Shown: positions 1-11,285 of the stretch, piece by piece
Numbering within the stretch: the stretch's first letter is position 1
Layout: every line of letters begins with the position of its first letter
Origin: Geosiphon pyriformis
Lineage: Eukaryota; Glomeromycota; Glomeromycetes; Archaeosporales; Geosiphonaceae
Direction: 5' to 3'
NCBI GenBank assembly: GCA_016748015.1
Contig: JAAOMT010000012.1
Location: forward strand, 62,001 to 126,000
DNA: 64,000 bases
Notes under the pieces: generated by a model
The model's database searches: none
What the model saw: the letters and a program-made list of their open reading frames with translations, nothing else
Told to the model about the DNA's origin: nothing
Translations under genes and position numbers: made by a program

Positions 1-19
1 GAGACAAACAGAGCTAAAA

Positions 20-720
20 CTAAATGCTACCAAGTGCTTTTTTGGCAAAACAGAACTGAAATTCTTGGAACATATTATAAGCAAAGATAGCATCAAAACA
101 AATTCAGACAAAATTGAGATTATCAAAAACTTTTTAGTACCAATAAATCTCACAAAATTAAGAGCATTTGCTGGATATTACTGTCACTTTATCCAGAATT
201 TCTCCAAACTGGCTTAACCATTTTACTAGCTTCAAGCCAAAAATATGAAATATAAATAAATAAAAACTTAGCAAAACACTTTCAATATACTAAGAAAAAA
301 GCTTATTTAAGCACCAATATTAATCTATTTAGATCATAACAAGCCATTTATTATCACTACTGATGCATCTGGTCAAGCATTGGGAGCAGTATTATCTCAG
401 AAAAAACCAGATAGATGAGAACATCTAATAGTATATGCCAGCTGAAGTTTGAGCCCAGCTAAAAAAAACTATGGAACATCAGCACTAGAATATTTGGCTA
501 TTTATTGGGCAGTTATCAAATAAAAAGAGTATTTAAGCCAGAAATTTAAAGTATATACTAATCACAAAAAATTGACATCAATTCAAAAGCAAAAATTTGG
601 AAATGATCATCATGCCAGATAGAAAATAGAACTTTTATCATTCAAATATACAGTATATTATAAAAAGAAAAAAAAATGAAAATACTAATGGTTTGTCACA
701 AATAAAACAAATCTAAGAAC
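20..720 (+). pseudogene. Gypsy RT C-terminus and RNase H remnant
   Basis: Broken reading frame. The text shows the gypsy RT thumb/connection (K-C-F-F-G-K near 40, L-R-A-F-A-G-Y-Y near 160-180) followed by an RNase H start (TTDASGQALGAVLSQ near 355-400, then V-Y-A-S and A-L-E-Y-L-A). In-frame TAG, TGA and TAA codons interrupt it at many points, several where related elements carry Trp or Gln. The protein cannot be functional. The start of the RT lies outside the window. Confidence 0.75.
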
Positions 721-904
721 ATTTTAATCCAAAAATATAACAAAAAATGAATACACAAAAATATCAATAACTCCAATATTATATCAATACCCAGCAGTTT
801 AAGGAAAAATTATCTCAAAAAAAACAAAACAACATAAAACAACAATCAAAATATTTTATTACACACCAAAATATACTATATTGAAAAAACAGAAAAGATT
901 CAGA

Positions 905-2000
905 TCTATTACTCAAAGTAATTACAGAACTAAAAAAAAACAATACTATACAACATGCACTCAAATTCAATCACAAGACATTTTCATAAAAAAGTAACTA
1001 TAGAAAGAACCAGAAAGAGATATTATTTGCCATTAATGTATCCAAACATTATGCAATATGTTCAAAATTGTAATGCTTATCAGAAAAAAAGAGAAACAAG
1101 ACCCAATAAACTATTAAGACCAATCAAAATGGGACAACCATTTAATAAAATTGGAATTAAATTAGTCAAATCATTAACAATAACCAGTAGAGACAATTAT
1201 TATATAGCAATAGTCATGAACTATCTCACAAAATAGCCAGAGACAAAAGCAATTCAAAAAACAAATGCAGAATCCATAGCCAAATTTGTTTACCAAGATT
1301 TAATTTGTCAACACTAATGTCCAAAAAAATTATTATCAGATCAAGAAACCCACTTTGTAAACATTACATTAACAGAATTAAGCCAAAGATTTGGAATTAA
1401 AAAATTATTATTATTATCATATTATTTACAAACAAATAATTTAATAGAAAAATTCAACAGAACATTGTGTAAAGCAATTGCCAAAATCAATCAAGAAAAC
1501 TAGAATGAATAGAATTTATTTATATCATTAGTACTATTTGTTTATTGGACAATAAAGCAAGATATTACACAAGCAACACCATTTGAACTTGTTTATGATA
1601 GAACAGCAATATTACCAGTTGAGATAAAAGTCAATACATATCCAACAAAACTAATAACAAAAGCCAATTTCTAAAGAACATTGCTAAAAAGAACGTACAA
1701 ATTAATGAAAACATTGAAAAACAAAAGACAAAGAGCAGCTAAAAACATTCAAAGATCACAGAAAAACAAAAAAAATAACATAATAACCAATTACCAGATA
1801 AACCAGTTGAATTCAGGATTAGAGACAAAGTATTTTTATATCATACCAAAACAGAAAAACAATGAAGTGAAAAATTTGATCCCAAATAGGATAGACTATT
1901 TCACATTGAAAAAATTTTAGAAAATAAAGTTTACAAACTAAGATAAAATAACGAAATCTTAGCCAAAGCAACACATAGAAATCGATTAAAACCATATTAC
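905..2000 (+). pseudogene. Gypsy integrase remnant
   Basis: The longest open piece is 955-1,236 and covers the HHCC zinc region (C-N-A-Y-Q-K-K-R-E in place of the usual C-x2-C-Q-R) and the first catalytic block (F-N-K-I-G-I-K-L-V-K, where the Asp of the intact relative is Lys or Asn). After the TAG at about 1,234 (Trp in the 8,562-9,947 relative) the frame continues with the D-Q-E-T-H-F block near 1,340 and the E-K-F-N-R-T-L block near 1,450. A further open piece, 1,681-1,920, matches the C-terminal region. At least five in-frame stops make it inactive. Confidence 0.8.
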
Positions 2001-3455
2001 AATACAGTATTATTATTCACCAGTAATATTCCACAACTAGGAGTACAACAATTACTAGTTTAACCAGATAAGATTTCACAAAATCTGAAACCAATTATAA
2101 TTATTGACACAAACACATTAAAGTGATTAACCAAAACAATATAAAAAGACACAATATATATAATAAAAGCAATAATAAAAGATAGAGATTACTTATGATA
2201 TCTATTTACTTGTACAACAACTATTTCAATAAATTTAACAAACAAACATGGAAATCACAATTAATCAACAAACCAATTGGTACAAAGATAATAAAAAAAC
2301 CCAATACAAAGCACATAAAAAACTAGAAAACACTATAGACAAAATAATAGCAAAAGTAATATTGTCAATGAAAATACCAGAAACAATTATACTATATCAA
2401 AAATTGACCAAAGAAACTTGGAAGTAGTGAATACAACAATTTTCAAGAAACTTTTGTTATTATTATTTGGAACAAAATCTGAATATTCAGAACTTATACA
2501 TGAACAAAACAAAATAGTTATTCAATACAACAATACTATAACAACTTAAACAATTTGTGGAAAAAAACAATTTGTTTACACTAACACAAGCCTATATCAG
2601 CTATACACAGAATTTCAAGATTAATCAGCAATACTACTTAGTCTAATAATGGATACAGTTACTATCAACCAATTAAAAAAAATGATCAATGCCCAATTTG
2701 AAAAATTACAAATCAAAATAATACAAATAATTTTCAAAAAAGAAGTTCAGAAGTTAATTAAAGAAAAAGAATTAGGAGATATAGAAGATCTTAACAGAGC
2801 TCAATATTAAAAAGAGAAGATAATGTTATTTATAGAATATAAAAATTATATATTAGTACATAAATTAGCCAATCAAAATAAGACATAATAAAAGTAGAAT
2901 TCCAGAATTTCTCTTAGAGGAATTGCAGAATTGCAGAATTCCAGGATTTTTGGCTAGAAAATTGAGGAATTCAAGGAATCTTGTATAACAAAATTTATAT
3001 ATATATAGCAGTAGTATTAAAAGCAGAAAAAACAGAATCCTTAGCTAAAATTTCCAGTTAGAATCCTTAGTTTAGAATGCTGTTATGGGTAAATTTGGTG
3101 GGATTTGGTGATAATATTTAGTGCTCTAATTTAGTAATTTTTAAGTAATATATCTTTGGCAGTATCATTGTTATCAGTCTTTAAAGGGTCTATTTCTAAA
3201 TGTGAATTTATCTGTTGAGTTCTTTGGTTATAAGATACAGAGTTTTAGATTTCTTGATTACAATTTGTCTGTAAATATAAGTTATTCTCTTTGAGCTAAT
3301 GAGTGCAGTTGTTAGGATCCAGTATTGTCTTTTTGCTCTTCTGATAAGCTATTAAGATAACGTTAATATCCAAAATCTAGGAGAAGCTTTCCTTTTTTAC
3401 CAGGCTATTATGAAGTCTATTCCCAGACAGTTAATTTTTCTATGTTGCCACTCCA

Positions 3456-3456
<1 letters not shown>
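2000..3456. other. Unassigned tail of the decayed gypsy element
   Basis: AT-rich sequence with no intact gene. Near 2,640-2,890 there is a broken plus-strand frame beginning M-D-T-V-T-I-N-Q-L. The stretch 2,900-2,970 is rich in short GAATTCCAG / GCAGAATT repeats. From about 3,200 to 3,410 a frame broken by several stops can be read, but I do not recognise it. It is probably 3' non-coding and LTR sequence of the element. Confidence 0.4.

Positions 3457-3491
<35 letters not shown>
3457..3491 (+). repeat. Poly(A) run, 35 bases
   Basis: An uninterrupted A35 tract, preceded by CCAC and followed by GATAAATTAG. It could be the tail of a retroposed sequence or simple slippage. No target duplication was found around it. 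Confidence 0.9.
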
Positions 3492-3493
<2 letters not shown>

Positions 3494-3505
3494 TAAATTA
3501 GTATC

Positions 3506-3534
3506 ATCAATTGCCGTGATCAAGAGCAATTGAT
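3506..3534. repeat. Perfect 9-bp inverted repeat next to poly(A)
   Basis: ATCAATTGC at 3,506-3,514 pairs with GCAATTGAT at 3,526-3,534 across an 11-base loop. A second hairpin (TGTCTT...AAGACA) follows near 3,575-3,605. Together with the A35 tract they resemble a small structured RNA-derived sequence, but no family was recognised. Confidence 0.5.
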
Positions 3535-3880
3535 CCAAATCGTTAATAGTTTGAGGTGGTTATGCTAAAAGCATCTGTCTTAGAACGAAGATACAAGACA
3601 AGGGTTAATTTATGTAAATTTCATAAAGTTCAAGAACATGAATTCATGATTCTAATTTCTTTAATAATTGGTTTATTTCAGAAGATAAAATAGGGAAGAT
3701 AATAAATGATGAAGAGGTATGAATATTTAATTCTTGTTTAGAGATTCATATCTATCTGTTTGTCTTTTCTCACTTTTACAACTACTTGCTTTTATACATT
3801 CTTTTGGTTTTACAGGATTGCTTTTAATTGTCTCACTATTGCTAGCTATTGCTTTGTTATTTTTGTTATTGCTTTGTTTT

Positions 3881-4070
3881 TCTATGTTATCACTAGTTAT
3901 CCTATGTTATAACATATTATCTGACATTATTACATGTTATTTTGTGTTATTTTGCATTATAACACATTATCTTACATTATTGCATGTTATTCTGTGTTAT
4001 CCTGCGTTATAACATGTTATCCTATATTATAATGAATTATCCAATGTTATTGCACACTATTCTGTGTTAT
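3881..4070 (+). repeat. 10-bp periodic minisatellite, 19 units
   Basis: Nineteen consecutive 10-bp units, nearly all ending in TTAT (for example CCTATGTTAT, AACATATTAT, TTTGTGTTAT), with no length drift. A higher-order period of 50 bp is visible: the blocks starting at 3,911 and 3,961 align unit for unit, and a third starts at 4,011. The flanks at 3,841-3,880 are a weaker form of the same repeat. Confidence 0.9.
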
Positions 4071-4128
4071 GTCACGTTTTGGTCACATTTCTTCATAACT
4101 TTGGATCAGTTTTTCTACTCGAGTAACA

Positions 4129-5510
4129 ACATGCATAAGGCCTATGATTCTGTGGGTTGGGAACATCTCAGAAAGAGTTTGGTTAGGATCAAGATGTGTA
4201 ACAAGTTCATTAGATTTTTTGGTAATATTCACAATAGTTGAGTTAACAGAATGATGACAAACTTTGGCTTAACTGATAGGTATTGAGTTCATGATGGTTT
4301 AAACCAAGGGAAAGTTTTTTCACCTCTTCTTTGGTACATATTCTATGATTTGCTTTTATGTGAAGTCAAAAGGCAGGAGAGTATGTGTGGTTACAGGCTA
4401 AATTCTCATTTTGTCTCCAAGTCAGACCAGGTGGAATCACAAACCGGGTTGACATTATTTTTTGTTGCTGGTGCTTTCGCCAATGATATGATTTGAGTTG
4501 ATAGTAATCAGGCTGCTACACAATACATCTTCAATATTGCTAGTAAGTTCTTTAGGTTGAATGATATTTCTATAAATAATAACAAGACTGTGGTCATTCT
4601 TATCAACTGCCAGGTTTCTAACCCTTATCTGACTATCAGTGGCTTACCTATTTCTATTGCCAAAAAGGGGAAACCTCATCATTATTTGGGTATTTTTTTG
4701 TTTTCTAAGGGTCTGTTAAAACCTAGCATGACAAAAGCACATTTGGATGTTCGGTTTTTTGTCAATCTTGTTCTAAGGAAGGCAATTTTGGATAAGCAAT
4801 TTGCATATTTGGTGTCAACAGTTCTTTTTCCTATTGTCAGTTACAAGACCCAGTTCAGTTTTATTCTTTTCAGTATTTGTAATAAATGAGATGCTATGAT
4901 TTATAGGGACTTAAAGTCTAAGTTTGGTCTCCCACGTGATTTTCCTACTGATGCAATCTATCATCTCTCCTTGTATGGTTTAAAAACTTTTGAACAAATT
5001 CAGGCTGAAAGCAAATTGGCCTCCATTATTTTTTTGCAAATTCATTGGGTATTTTGGGTCAGTTGTTTTCTTATAGATCTTATGATCTTCAGGTTCTTAG
5101 CTGGTGTTTTCGCCACCCTCTACAATTTCTGGCTTGTATTAGAGTCAACTCCTCTAACAATTTTTTAGCTGGTGTGGTCTGCATTTTTTTTGGATGTGAT
5201 TTGTCCTTAGGCAGCTCTCTGACAAGTGTGTTTTGTTGTTAGGGTGGTACTCCTATGTCTCTTGTTCTTGGAGAGCCTAGTTATTTCAAGTGTGTTTCTT
5301 TTCTTCAGCAGTATGTGTTCTGTCGACTTGTTTTTGGACAGCTAGGCTACTCTGGATGCATGCAAATCAGAGTCTGTATTGGCTTGTCCAGATTTTAGGA
5401 ATCAGTATTGGGTCAAGCATTGCCATATTGTTAATGTCATTTGTTGCAAGAATTTGGATGTGAATTGGATTAAAGTTAAAGGTCACTTTGGTGTCCCTGA
5501 CAATGAGCGT
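4129..5510 (+). pseudogene. LINE copy 1, RT and RNase H part (broken)
   Basis: Plus-strand non-LTR RT fragment, homologous along its length to the LINE on the opposite strand (19,929-21,758). It begins in RT at N-M-H-K-A-Y-D-S-V-G-W and passes the catalytic block, which reads A-F-A-N-D-M where A-D-D is expected. It continues through 4,557-4,889 and 4,896-5,168 into RNase H near 5,340-5,510 (I-K-V-K-G-H-F-G-V-P-D-N-E). Several stops interrupt it. The 5' part is missing because the gypsy copy on the left is inserted here. It is interrupted on the right by the solo LTR and continues at 6,481. Confidence 0.85.
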
Positions 5511-6476
5511 TGTTACTGGAGGTTTTTGGTCTCTTTTCTGTAATGTTGTTGATACTTATTTGCTGTGAATTTACGTTTTCTGGATGTGGTTGAACCTCCA
5601 GTAACTGAATTTATCTTCAAATTATTTCCTATAATTTGAACTGCTGGACTTATAAGTGGAATGGCCAATTCCTTGCCAGTTACTTTATGTAGTTACGTTG
5701 TAGTAAACGTCAACTCTTTCCTAAGAATTGCTCATCTGGAAGTTCACTAAAATGTATAGTTACTTTGCTGTGAAAGTCAACTCTTCTACAGGAATCTCGT
5801 CTGTAGGCTACCCTAATGATTGTAATAAAAAAAGAAAAAAAAAATAAAAGAAATGTAAAAGAAATAAGATTTTTATCAAGGGAACATTTTTCTATCCAGG
5901 CCTGGAGTCACTAACAGTTTACTGAAATTGGTAGCTAATTAATTTCAAAATGTTAATTGGATTTTTGGGGATTTTCCAAGTACAATAATTAAAAAATTTG
6001 GTTTTTTCGAATTATTTGATATTTATTTCTTTTTGTGTGTATAAGAACGGTTTTAAGAGATAAATCTAAAGTAAGATACATTTTCTCGAAGAGAGAAGCT
6101 TTTCTTTTATACAACTTATTGTAACACTATTCTATAAACTTAAACTTTGCTATTTTCTACAATTTCACTGAACTAAAGATACATTTTGGCAAACTACAAG
6201 TTATTTTGGTGAACTATTAGATATTTCGGTGAACTATCAATTATTTCGGCAAATTTCGAACTTCTGAATGTTACATAGTTCGGAGTATTGCATGATTGAT
6301 CATCGCAATTAGATTACATTTGTGTTGTGTACAATTTGGGTTATTAATTAAATGATAATTTCGGACATTTTTGCTAATGTAATAAATGATCATTTGATGA
6401 TAATATATGCTAATTAATGATAGGAATTATAAGATAATTTCATGTTAAATAATATCTCTAATTTCATCTAGTAACA
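5511..6476. mobile_element. Solo LTR (966 bp) of the large gypsy family
   Basis: Begins TGTTACTGGAGG and ends CTAGTAACA, and is closely similar along its length to the LTRs at 6,754-7,724 and 16,370-17,378. Flanks GCGT (5,507-5,510) and ACGT (6,477-6,480) are a 4-bp target duplication with one transition. Removing the LTR and one duplication rejoins the LINE frame exactly (..D-N-E-R / A-D-A..). This indicates recombination between the two LTRs of an older insertion. Confidence 0.93.
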
Positions 6477-6480
6477 ACGT

Positions 6481-6753
6481 GCTGATGCTCTAACTAGGAC
6501 TGCTGCTTTTTCTGATAGATGCTTACCTTATATGGTCAGTGAATGGTTTTTTCAAGCTAATAGTGCAATTGTCTCTGGTAATTCTTAGCATTTTATTCAT
6601 GATATTTTTCGATCTATTCACCATTTATGTTGGGAAGTTGGTTCCAACTCTTGTATCCTGGTGGATAGTCTGTGTGCTAATATTAATTGGTCCAGATATT
6701 CTTTGATGTGGCATCCTAATTTTCACTTGGCTGCTGGTTTTACTAGTACACGC
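6481..6753 (+). pseudogene. LINE copy 1, continuation after solo LTR
   Basis: RNase H C-terminus and the following linker, matching the opposite-strand LINE around 19,130-19,390. The text A-D-A-L, then V-D-S-L-C-A-N-I-N-W and H-L-A-A-G-F-T follows the homologue closely. A TAG sits near 6,587. The frame stops at 6,753, where the gypsy 5'-to-3' block was inserted, and resumes at 17,383. Confidence 0.88.
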
Positions 6754-7724
6754 TGTTACTGGAGGTTTTTGGTTTCTTTTCTTGAATGTTGTAAATGTCT
6801 GTTGGTTGTAAATTCACGTTTTCTAGAAGTAGTTAAATTTCTAATAACTGAATTTATCTTCAAATTATCTTCTATAATTTGAACTTGTTGGGCTTATAAG
6901 TAAAATGGCCAATTCCTTGCCAGTTATTTTATGTAGTTACATTGTAGTAAACATCAACTCTTTCCCAGGAATTGCTTGTCTGGAAGCTCACTAAAAATGT
7001 GTAGTTATTTTGCTGTGAAAGTCAACTCTTCTACAGGAATCTCGTCTGTAGGCTACCCTAATGATTGTAATAAGAAAAAAAAATAAAAATAAAAAAAATG
7101 TAAAAGAAATTGAATTCTGTCAAGAGAAACGTTTTCTATCCAGGCCTGGGGTCACTAACAATTTACTGAAATTGGTAGCTAATCAATTTCAAAACGTTAG
7201 TTGGGTTTTGGGGATTTTCCAAGTGCAATAATTAAAAAATTTGGTTTTTCAAATTATTTGATATTTATTTCTTTTTGTGTGTGTAGGAATGGTTCTAAGT
7301 AATAAATCTAAATTAAGATATATTTTCTTGAAAAAAAAAGCTCTTTTTTTATACAACTTGTTGTAGTACTAGTCTATGAACTTGCACTTTTTCTCTTTGC
7401 TCAAATTTCAGCAAACTAAAGATACATTTTGATGAATTACAAGTTATTTCACTGAACTATTGATTAATTTGGATGAACTATTCATAATTTCAGCAAATTT
7501 CTATAAATTTTGGCAAATTTTTGAATGTTACAAAGTTCAGAGTATTGTGTAATTTAATCATTTTACTTTCTGTTGTACTAATTGGATTATTAATTGAATC
7601 GTGATATGTGATAAATTGATTAAATAATAAGTGATAATTTGAATTGATATTAACATATTAATTACTGATAGGAATTATAAGAATAATTTCATGCTAATTA
7701 ATAGCTAAAATTCTACTGGTAACA
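6754..7724 (-). repeat. 3' LTR of the gypsy element
   Basis: TGTTACTGG...CTGGTAACA, direct repeat of 16,370-17,378. It contains a run of about 19-bp units built on AATTTCGGCAAATTTCTATA near 7,430-7,530. It is 38 bp shorter than its partner, matching two fewer units. In the first 250 bp every difference between the two LTRs that I could see is a transition. Confidence 0.93.
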
Positions 7725-7737
7725 TAATTTTTTTCTC
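7725..7737 (-). promoter_or_regulatory. Polypurine tract
   Basis: On the minus strand the bases just before the 3' LTR read GAGAAAAAAATTA, then TGTTACC of the LTR. Purine-rich tracts at this place prime plus-strand synthesis in LTR elements. Confidence 0.7.
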
Positions 7738-8370
7738 AAGACTAAGCTCTGTCAAAGTCCAAGCACTATTTGTAATGTCAAGATAGTAGTCCAAGATGAT
7801 TGAAATGATTTGCTCTGAAAATTGTTAAAATTTCAGTTCTGTGAGTTTTCCAATGTATTGTATTTTCAATGGTTGAAGTATTGGGCTTTGTAGGATGTTT
7901 TCACAAGTATTAAACAAATTATAGAGTCTAAGAGCTGTTCTAAGTTTGTAGCAAGTGTTTGTTGATCCAACTGCTGTCTTGAATTCATTGTGAATTTGTT
8001 TTTGTATGGCTTCTGAGGTGGTATTTGTTGCTTCAAGTTCTAATTTTCATTTATAAAGTGTTTTTCCAATGCAGAAATATTTAAATATGAGAGTATGTTC
8101 ATTGTTCTGTTCATTAAGTAATAGTAGAAGTTTTTGTTGTATTATGGCATTTGGTGGAATGTCAATAGAGGCAGATAAAAAGTTTTCTTTTAGTGCCTGT
8201 TTTAAAAGTTCTGGTAATCTATTCTCAGAATGACTTCTTGTTTTTCTTCTATAGGAGTGGTAGTTCTGAAAATTATTTATTACTGGGGCTGTGATTTCTT
8301 TCTGAATGTAATTGATTTGACTTCCATTAATCATTATGGATAAGTTAGAAAGTGTTTTCAAGACTAACAT
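7727..8370 (-). pseudogene. 3' accessory frame of gypsy element, function unknown
   Basis: Open from 8,370 to 8,047 (107 residues, starting MLVLKTLSNL). After a TGA it stays in the same frame almost to the LTR, with one further TAA near 7,830. With those two stops ignored it would encode about 210 residues lying between integrase and the PPT, the place where env or other accessory genes sit in some gypsy and retroviral elements. I see no signal peptide, no membrane segment and no known motif. The text is rich in Gln, Asn, Leu and Lys and looks helical. It is in a different frame from pol. It may be a capsid-associated or regulatory protein, or a degenerate gag duplicate. Confidence 0.5.
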
Positions 8371-8561
8371 TAATTTTTAGGATATTTGTTAAATATTTTG
8401 AAGAATAATCATGATAAAATTAACTAATTAGTAAAAAGGGAGAATAAAGAAAAATATTTTTTTTTTTGGGTCTGGAGTTTTATTTGTTTTGGGTGTTTTG
8501 TAATTATTTATTATTTTTGTCTTTTGTGTGTTATTAAAGATTATTGTAAAATTATGTTGAA

Positions 8562-9947
8562 TTAAGTGTTTAAGTTTGATTGTTGTTCTATTATAATTAT
8601 TGGTTCTAAATTTTGGAGAATATCTTTAAGATTAATTAAAGAGGAATGTGTACCAATTTGTAAAATTAATGGTTCAAGATTGTTTCTGGAATAATAGTGT
8701 TTTAATCTATCTCCATGTGCAACTTTTGCTAGTACTTTGTCATCAAGTCTTAACTTGTATGATCTATTGCTTAGAATTTCGTGAATATAAAATGGTCCAT
8801 CCCATTTGTTTTCAAATTTTCCACTCCATTGTTTTTCAGCCTTAGTTCTGTATAAGAGAACTTTATTTCCAACTTTAAATTCATTGATAATGGGTGATAA
8901 TTTGTTGTCATGTCTTTTTTTTTGTTGAGCTTGAGAATGTTCAATGTGAGTTGCTGCTATCTTTCTTTTTCCTTCCAGTGTACTGAAAAGAGTATAGGCC
9001 CTTCTTTGAAGTGTTTTTTGAAAGTTTTCTTTATTGATTGGTTGCACTGGGTATGTTTCTACTGTGAAATTAATTGGTAATATTGCTGTTTTTCTATAAA
9101 TAAGATCAAATAGTATGTGTTTTGTAGTATCTTGTTTTAGTGTTCTGTATGCTAGTAACACTGATAGAATAAAGATATTCCATTCCTGCTCAAAATCTGT
9201 TGAGACTTTGGCCAACAATTTACACAATGTTTTATTGAAACGTTCTACAAGTTTATTTGTTTGAGGGTAATAAGGTAATGATAAAAGTCTTTTGATATTG
9301 AATTGTTCACAAATTTTTTGTATTAAGTTGTTCACAAAATGTGTTCCTTGATCAAATAAAAGTTCAATTAGACATCTATGTTTACAAATAATGTCTTCAT
9401 AGATGAAATTTGCTACTGATTTTGCATCTGCTCTTTGGATGGCTCTAGCTTCAGGCCATTTGGTAAGATAATCTACTGCTACTGCAATATAGTAATTTTC
9501 TTGGGTTGTAATAGGTAATGGTCTAACTAAATCAATTCCAACTTTGTCAAAAAGTTGTCCAACTTTGATTGGATTTAAAAGTTCTGTGGAGCGAGTTCCT
9601 CCTCTTCTTTGACAACTATCACAAGATTCTACATATTGTTGAATGTTTTTTTGCATGTGAGGCCAAAAATAATGTTCAAGAGTTCTTTGAATTGTTCCAT
9701 CTCTTTCCAAGTGTGCTGAAGATAAATCTGTATGCATATTATATAAAATTGTTTCTTTTTCATTCTTTTGTACTAATCTGAGTGATTGGTTTGGGTTTCT
9801 GTGATTTTTATAATAGATTTTGTTGTGGTGTATGAAATATTGCTTTAATTGGTATTGTAAATAATGTTTTTCACTTGGAGACCAATTCTCTGGCATGGTA
9901 AGAGTCTCCAAATAGTTTTTAAGATTGCTGTAGTTTTTGGGATCCAT
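8562..9947 (-). pseudogene. Gypsy integrase, open 461-residue domain
   Basis: The best preserved part of the element. The zinc-binding HHCC region is present (H-L-E-R-D-G and H at about residues 79-91, then C-D-S-C-Q-R-R-G at 109-116). The catalytic D-D-E triad is visible: D in VGIDLVRPL, D in LFDQGTHFVN and E in PQTNKLVERFNKTL. A C-terminal region with VGNKVLLYRTKAEKQWSGKF and KWDGPFYIHEI resembles the GPY/F module of gypsy integrases. The ATG at 9,947 is likely internal: the same frame extends upstream into the RNase H region through stop codons, so this is the 3' end of a polyprotein, not a separate gene. Confidence 0.9.
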
Positions 9948-9999
9948 TGTTGTTTGATTATTTTGTTGGTAGGTTGGTAAGTTATGGTGGAATTGTTGT

Positions 10000-11285
10000 T
10001 GGTGTTAGTCTTGTCTCATTCTTGAGAGACTATCAACATTGGTGTGTAGTTTTCCTGGTTTGTGATGTACAATGTATCTGTAGTCTGCTAGGAAGTCATT
10101 TCATCAAGACTGTTTGGCACTTTGTTCAGTTTTCTTTTTATTAAGCCATTTGAAACCAATATTGTCAGTTATTATGTCAAATTCTTTTCTATTCTTTAGG
10201 TATTGTTGAAAATATTTAAGAGCCCAGATGACTGCAGTGGCTTCCAATTTAGTTGAGCCATATTTGAGTTCTGTTGGCTTAAGTGTTCTACTGGCATAGG
10301 CAATGACTTGTTTCTGGCCATTTTCATTCAATTGTGATAAAATGACACCAAATACTATGTGTGAAGCATCAATGGTTAATTGGAACCATTTGTTGAAGTC
10401 TGAGTAAGCAAAAACTGGGGCTGTTGTCAATTTTGTTTTGAGAGTTTCAAAAGCTTTTTGTTGTTTTTCAGTCCATTTGTATGGCACGTTTTTGTTGGTA
10501 AGATAATTGAGTGGTTTGGCAATTTCTGAGAATCTTTTTATGAATTTTCAATAGTAAGAGGCTAATCCTATAAATCCTTTTAGTTCTATGGTATTTCTGG
10601 AAGTTTAAAAGTTTTTGACAGCACTGATTGTTTCTGTATTTGGTTTGACTCCATCTTTACTAACTATGTGTTCAAGAAAAATCAAGCTTGTTTTTCCAAA
10701 GTAACATTTCTCAATGTTTAACTTTAATTCTGCTTTCCATAATCATTGAAAAACTTCTCACAAGTGAATAAGGTGGGCTTCAAAGCTTGGTAAGTATACA
10801 TCAGTATCATCAAGATAGACAACTACTAATTGCCATAAGAGCCCTTCATATACAACATCCATGAGTTGCTGAAATGTTGCTGGTGCATTGCAGAGTCCAA
10901 AAAACATAACATTGAACTCATAGTTTCCTTCTTGAGTGGTGAATGCTGTTTTGGGTCTATCTTTTGGGTCTATTTCGACTTGCCAGTATCTATTTTCTAG
11001 GTCTAAAGTTGAGAAGAACTTGGCTTTTTCTAGAGCATCTAGCATGTCATCAATTCTTGAAAGAGGGTAGATATTTCCAATTGTAACACTATTCAGTTGT
11101 CTATAATCAACACAGAATCTGATTTTTCCGTTTTTCTTTTTAACTAAAACTACTGGTGAGGTCCAAGGACTTTTTGATGATTGAATCAATCCGTTATTGA
11201 GCATTCTTTGGACCTCTTCTTTAATGAATTGGTGGCTGGCAGATGGCACTCAATATGCTTGTTAACATTTTGGTGGAGCATCTCC
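10000..11285 (-). pseudogene. Gypsy reverse transcriptase and RNase H
   Basis: The RT palm is open at 10,758-11,249: KKKNGKIRFCVDYRQLN, then F-F-S-T-L-D-L and the catalytic VVVYLDDTDVY. A broken thumb follows at 10,490-10,757, and the RNase H is open at 10,104-10,487 with TIDASHIVFGVILSQ, Y-A-S-R-T-L, K-L-E-A-T-A and I-I-T-D-N. The expected catalytic residues (YLDD; D in TIDAS, E in LEA, D in ITDN) are still present. All pieces are in the frame shared with dUTPase and integrase. Stops near 10,750, 10,605, 10,548 and 10,100 inactivate it. Confidence 0.92.

Larger units (their letters stand above)
1..4128 (+). mobile_element. Decayed Ty3/gypsy retrotransposon, 5' end outside window
   Basis: This is the 3' part of a plus-strand gypsy element. 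RT-to-RNase H text is readable at 20-720, integrase at 905-2,000, and non-coding or unassigned sequence follows. Its integrase is clearly related to that of the minus-strand element at 8,562-9,947. The right edge is inferred at 4,128: the sequence ends ...GAGTAACA, like the TAGTAACA ends of the LTRs further right, and LINE coding sequence begins directly after it with a candidate 4-bp target repeat (ACAT, 4,129-4,132). A possible 3' LTR would start at TGTTATGGG (3,081), but no purine tract precedes it and the second LTR is not visible, so that limit is weak. Confidence 0.6.

Noticed and set aside
1-2000. Alternative genetic code reading TAG as an amino acid
   Set aside because: Host genes in the same window use TAG and TAA as stops, and intact relatives have TGG, CAA or CGA at the affected sites.
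3540-3620. Possible tRNA or tRNA-derived SINE
   Set aside because: A D-arm-like and an anticodon-arm-like stem can be drawn, but no T-arm GGTTCRA box and no acceptor stem pairs.
3081-4128. Full LTR with a matching partner
   Set aside because: Only the right end is convincing; no partner copy or purine tract at the left edge, so it is described as possible only.
5511-6476. First read as a TIR DNA transposon because the ends are inverted (GTTGTTACT / AGTAACAAC)
   Set aside because: Two further copies flank a gypsy element as direct repeats with TG...CA ends and 4-bp duplications, so it is an LTR.
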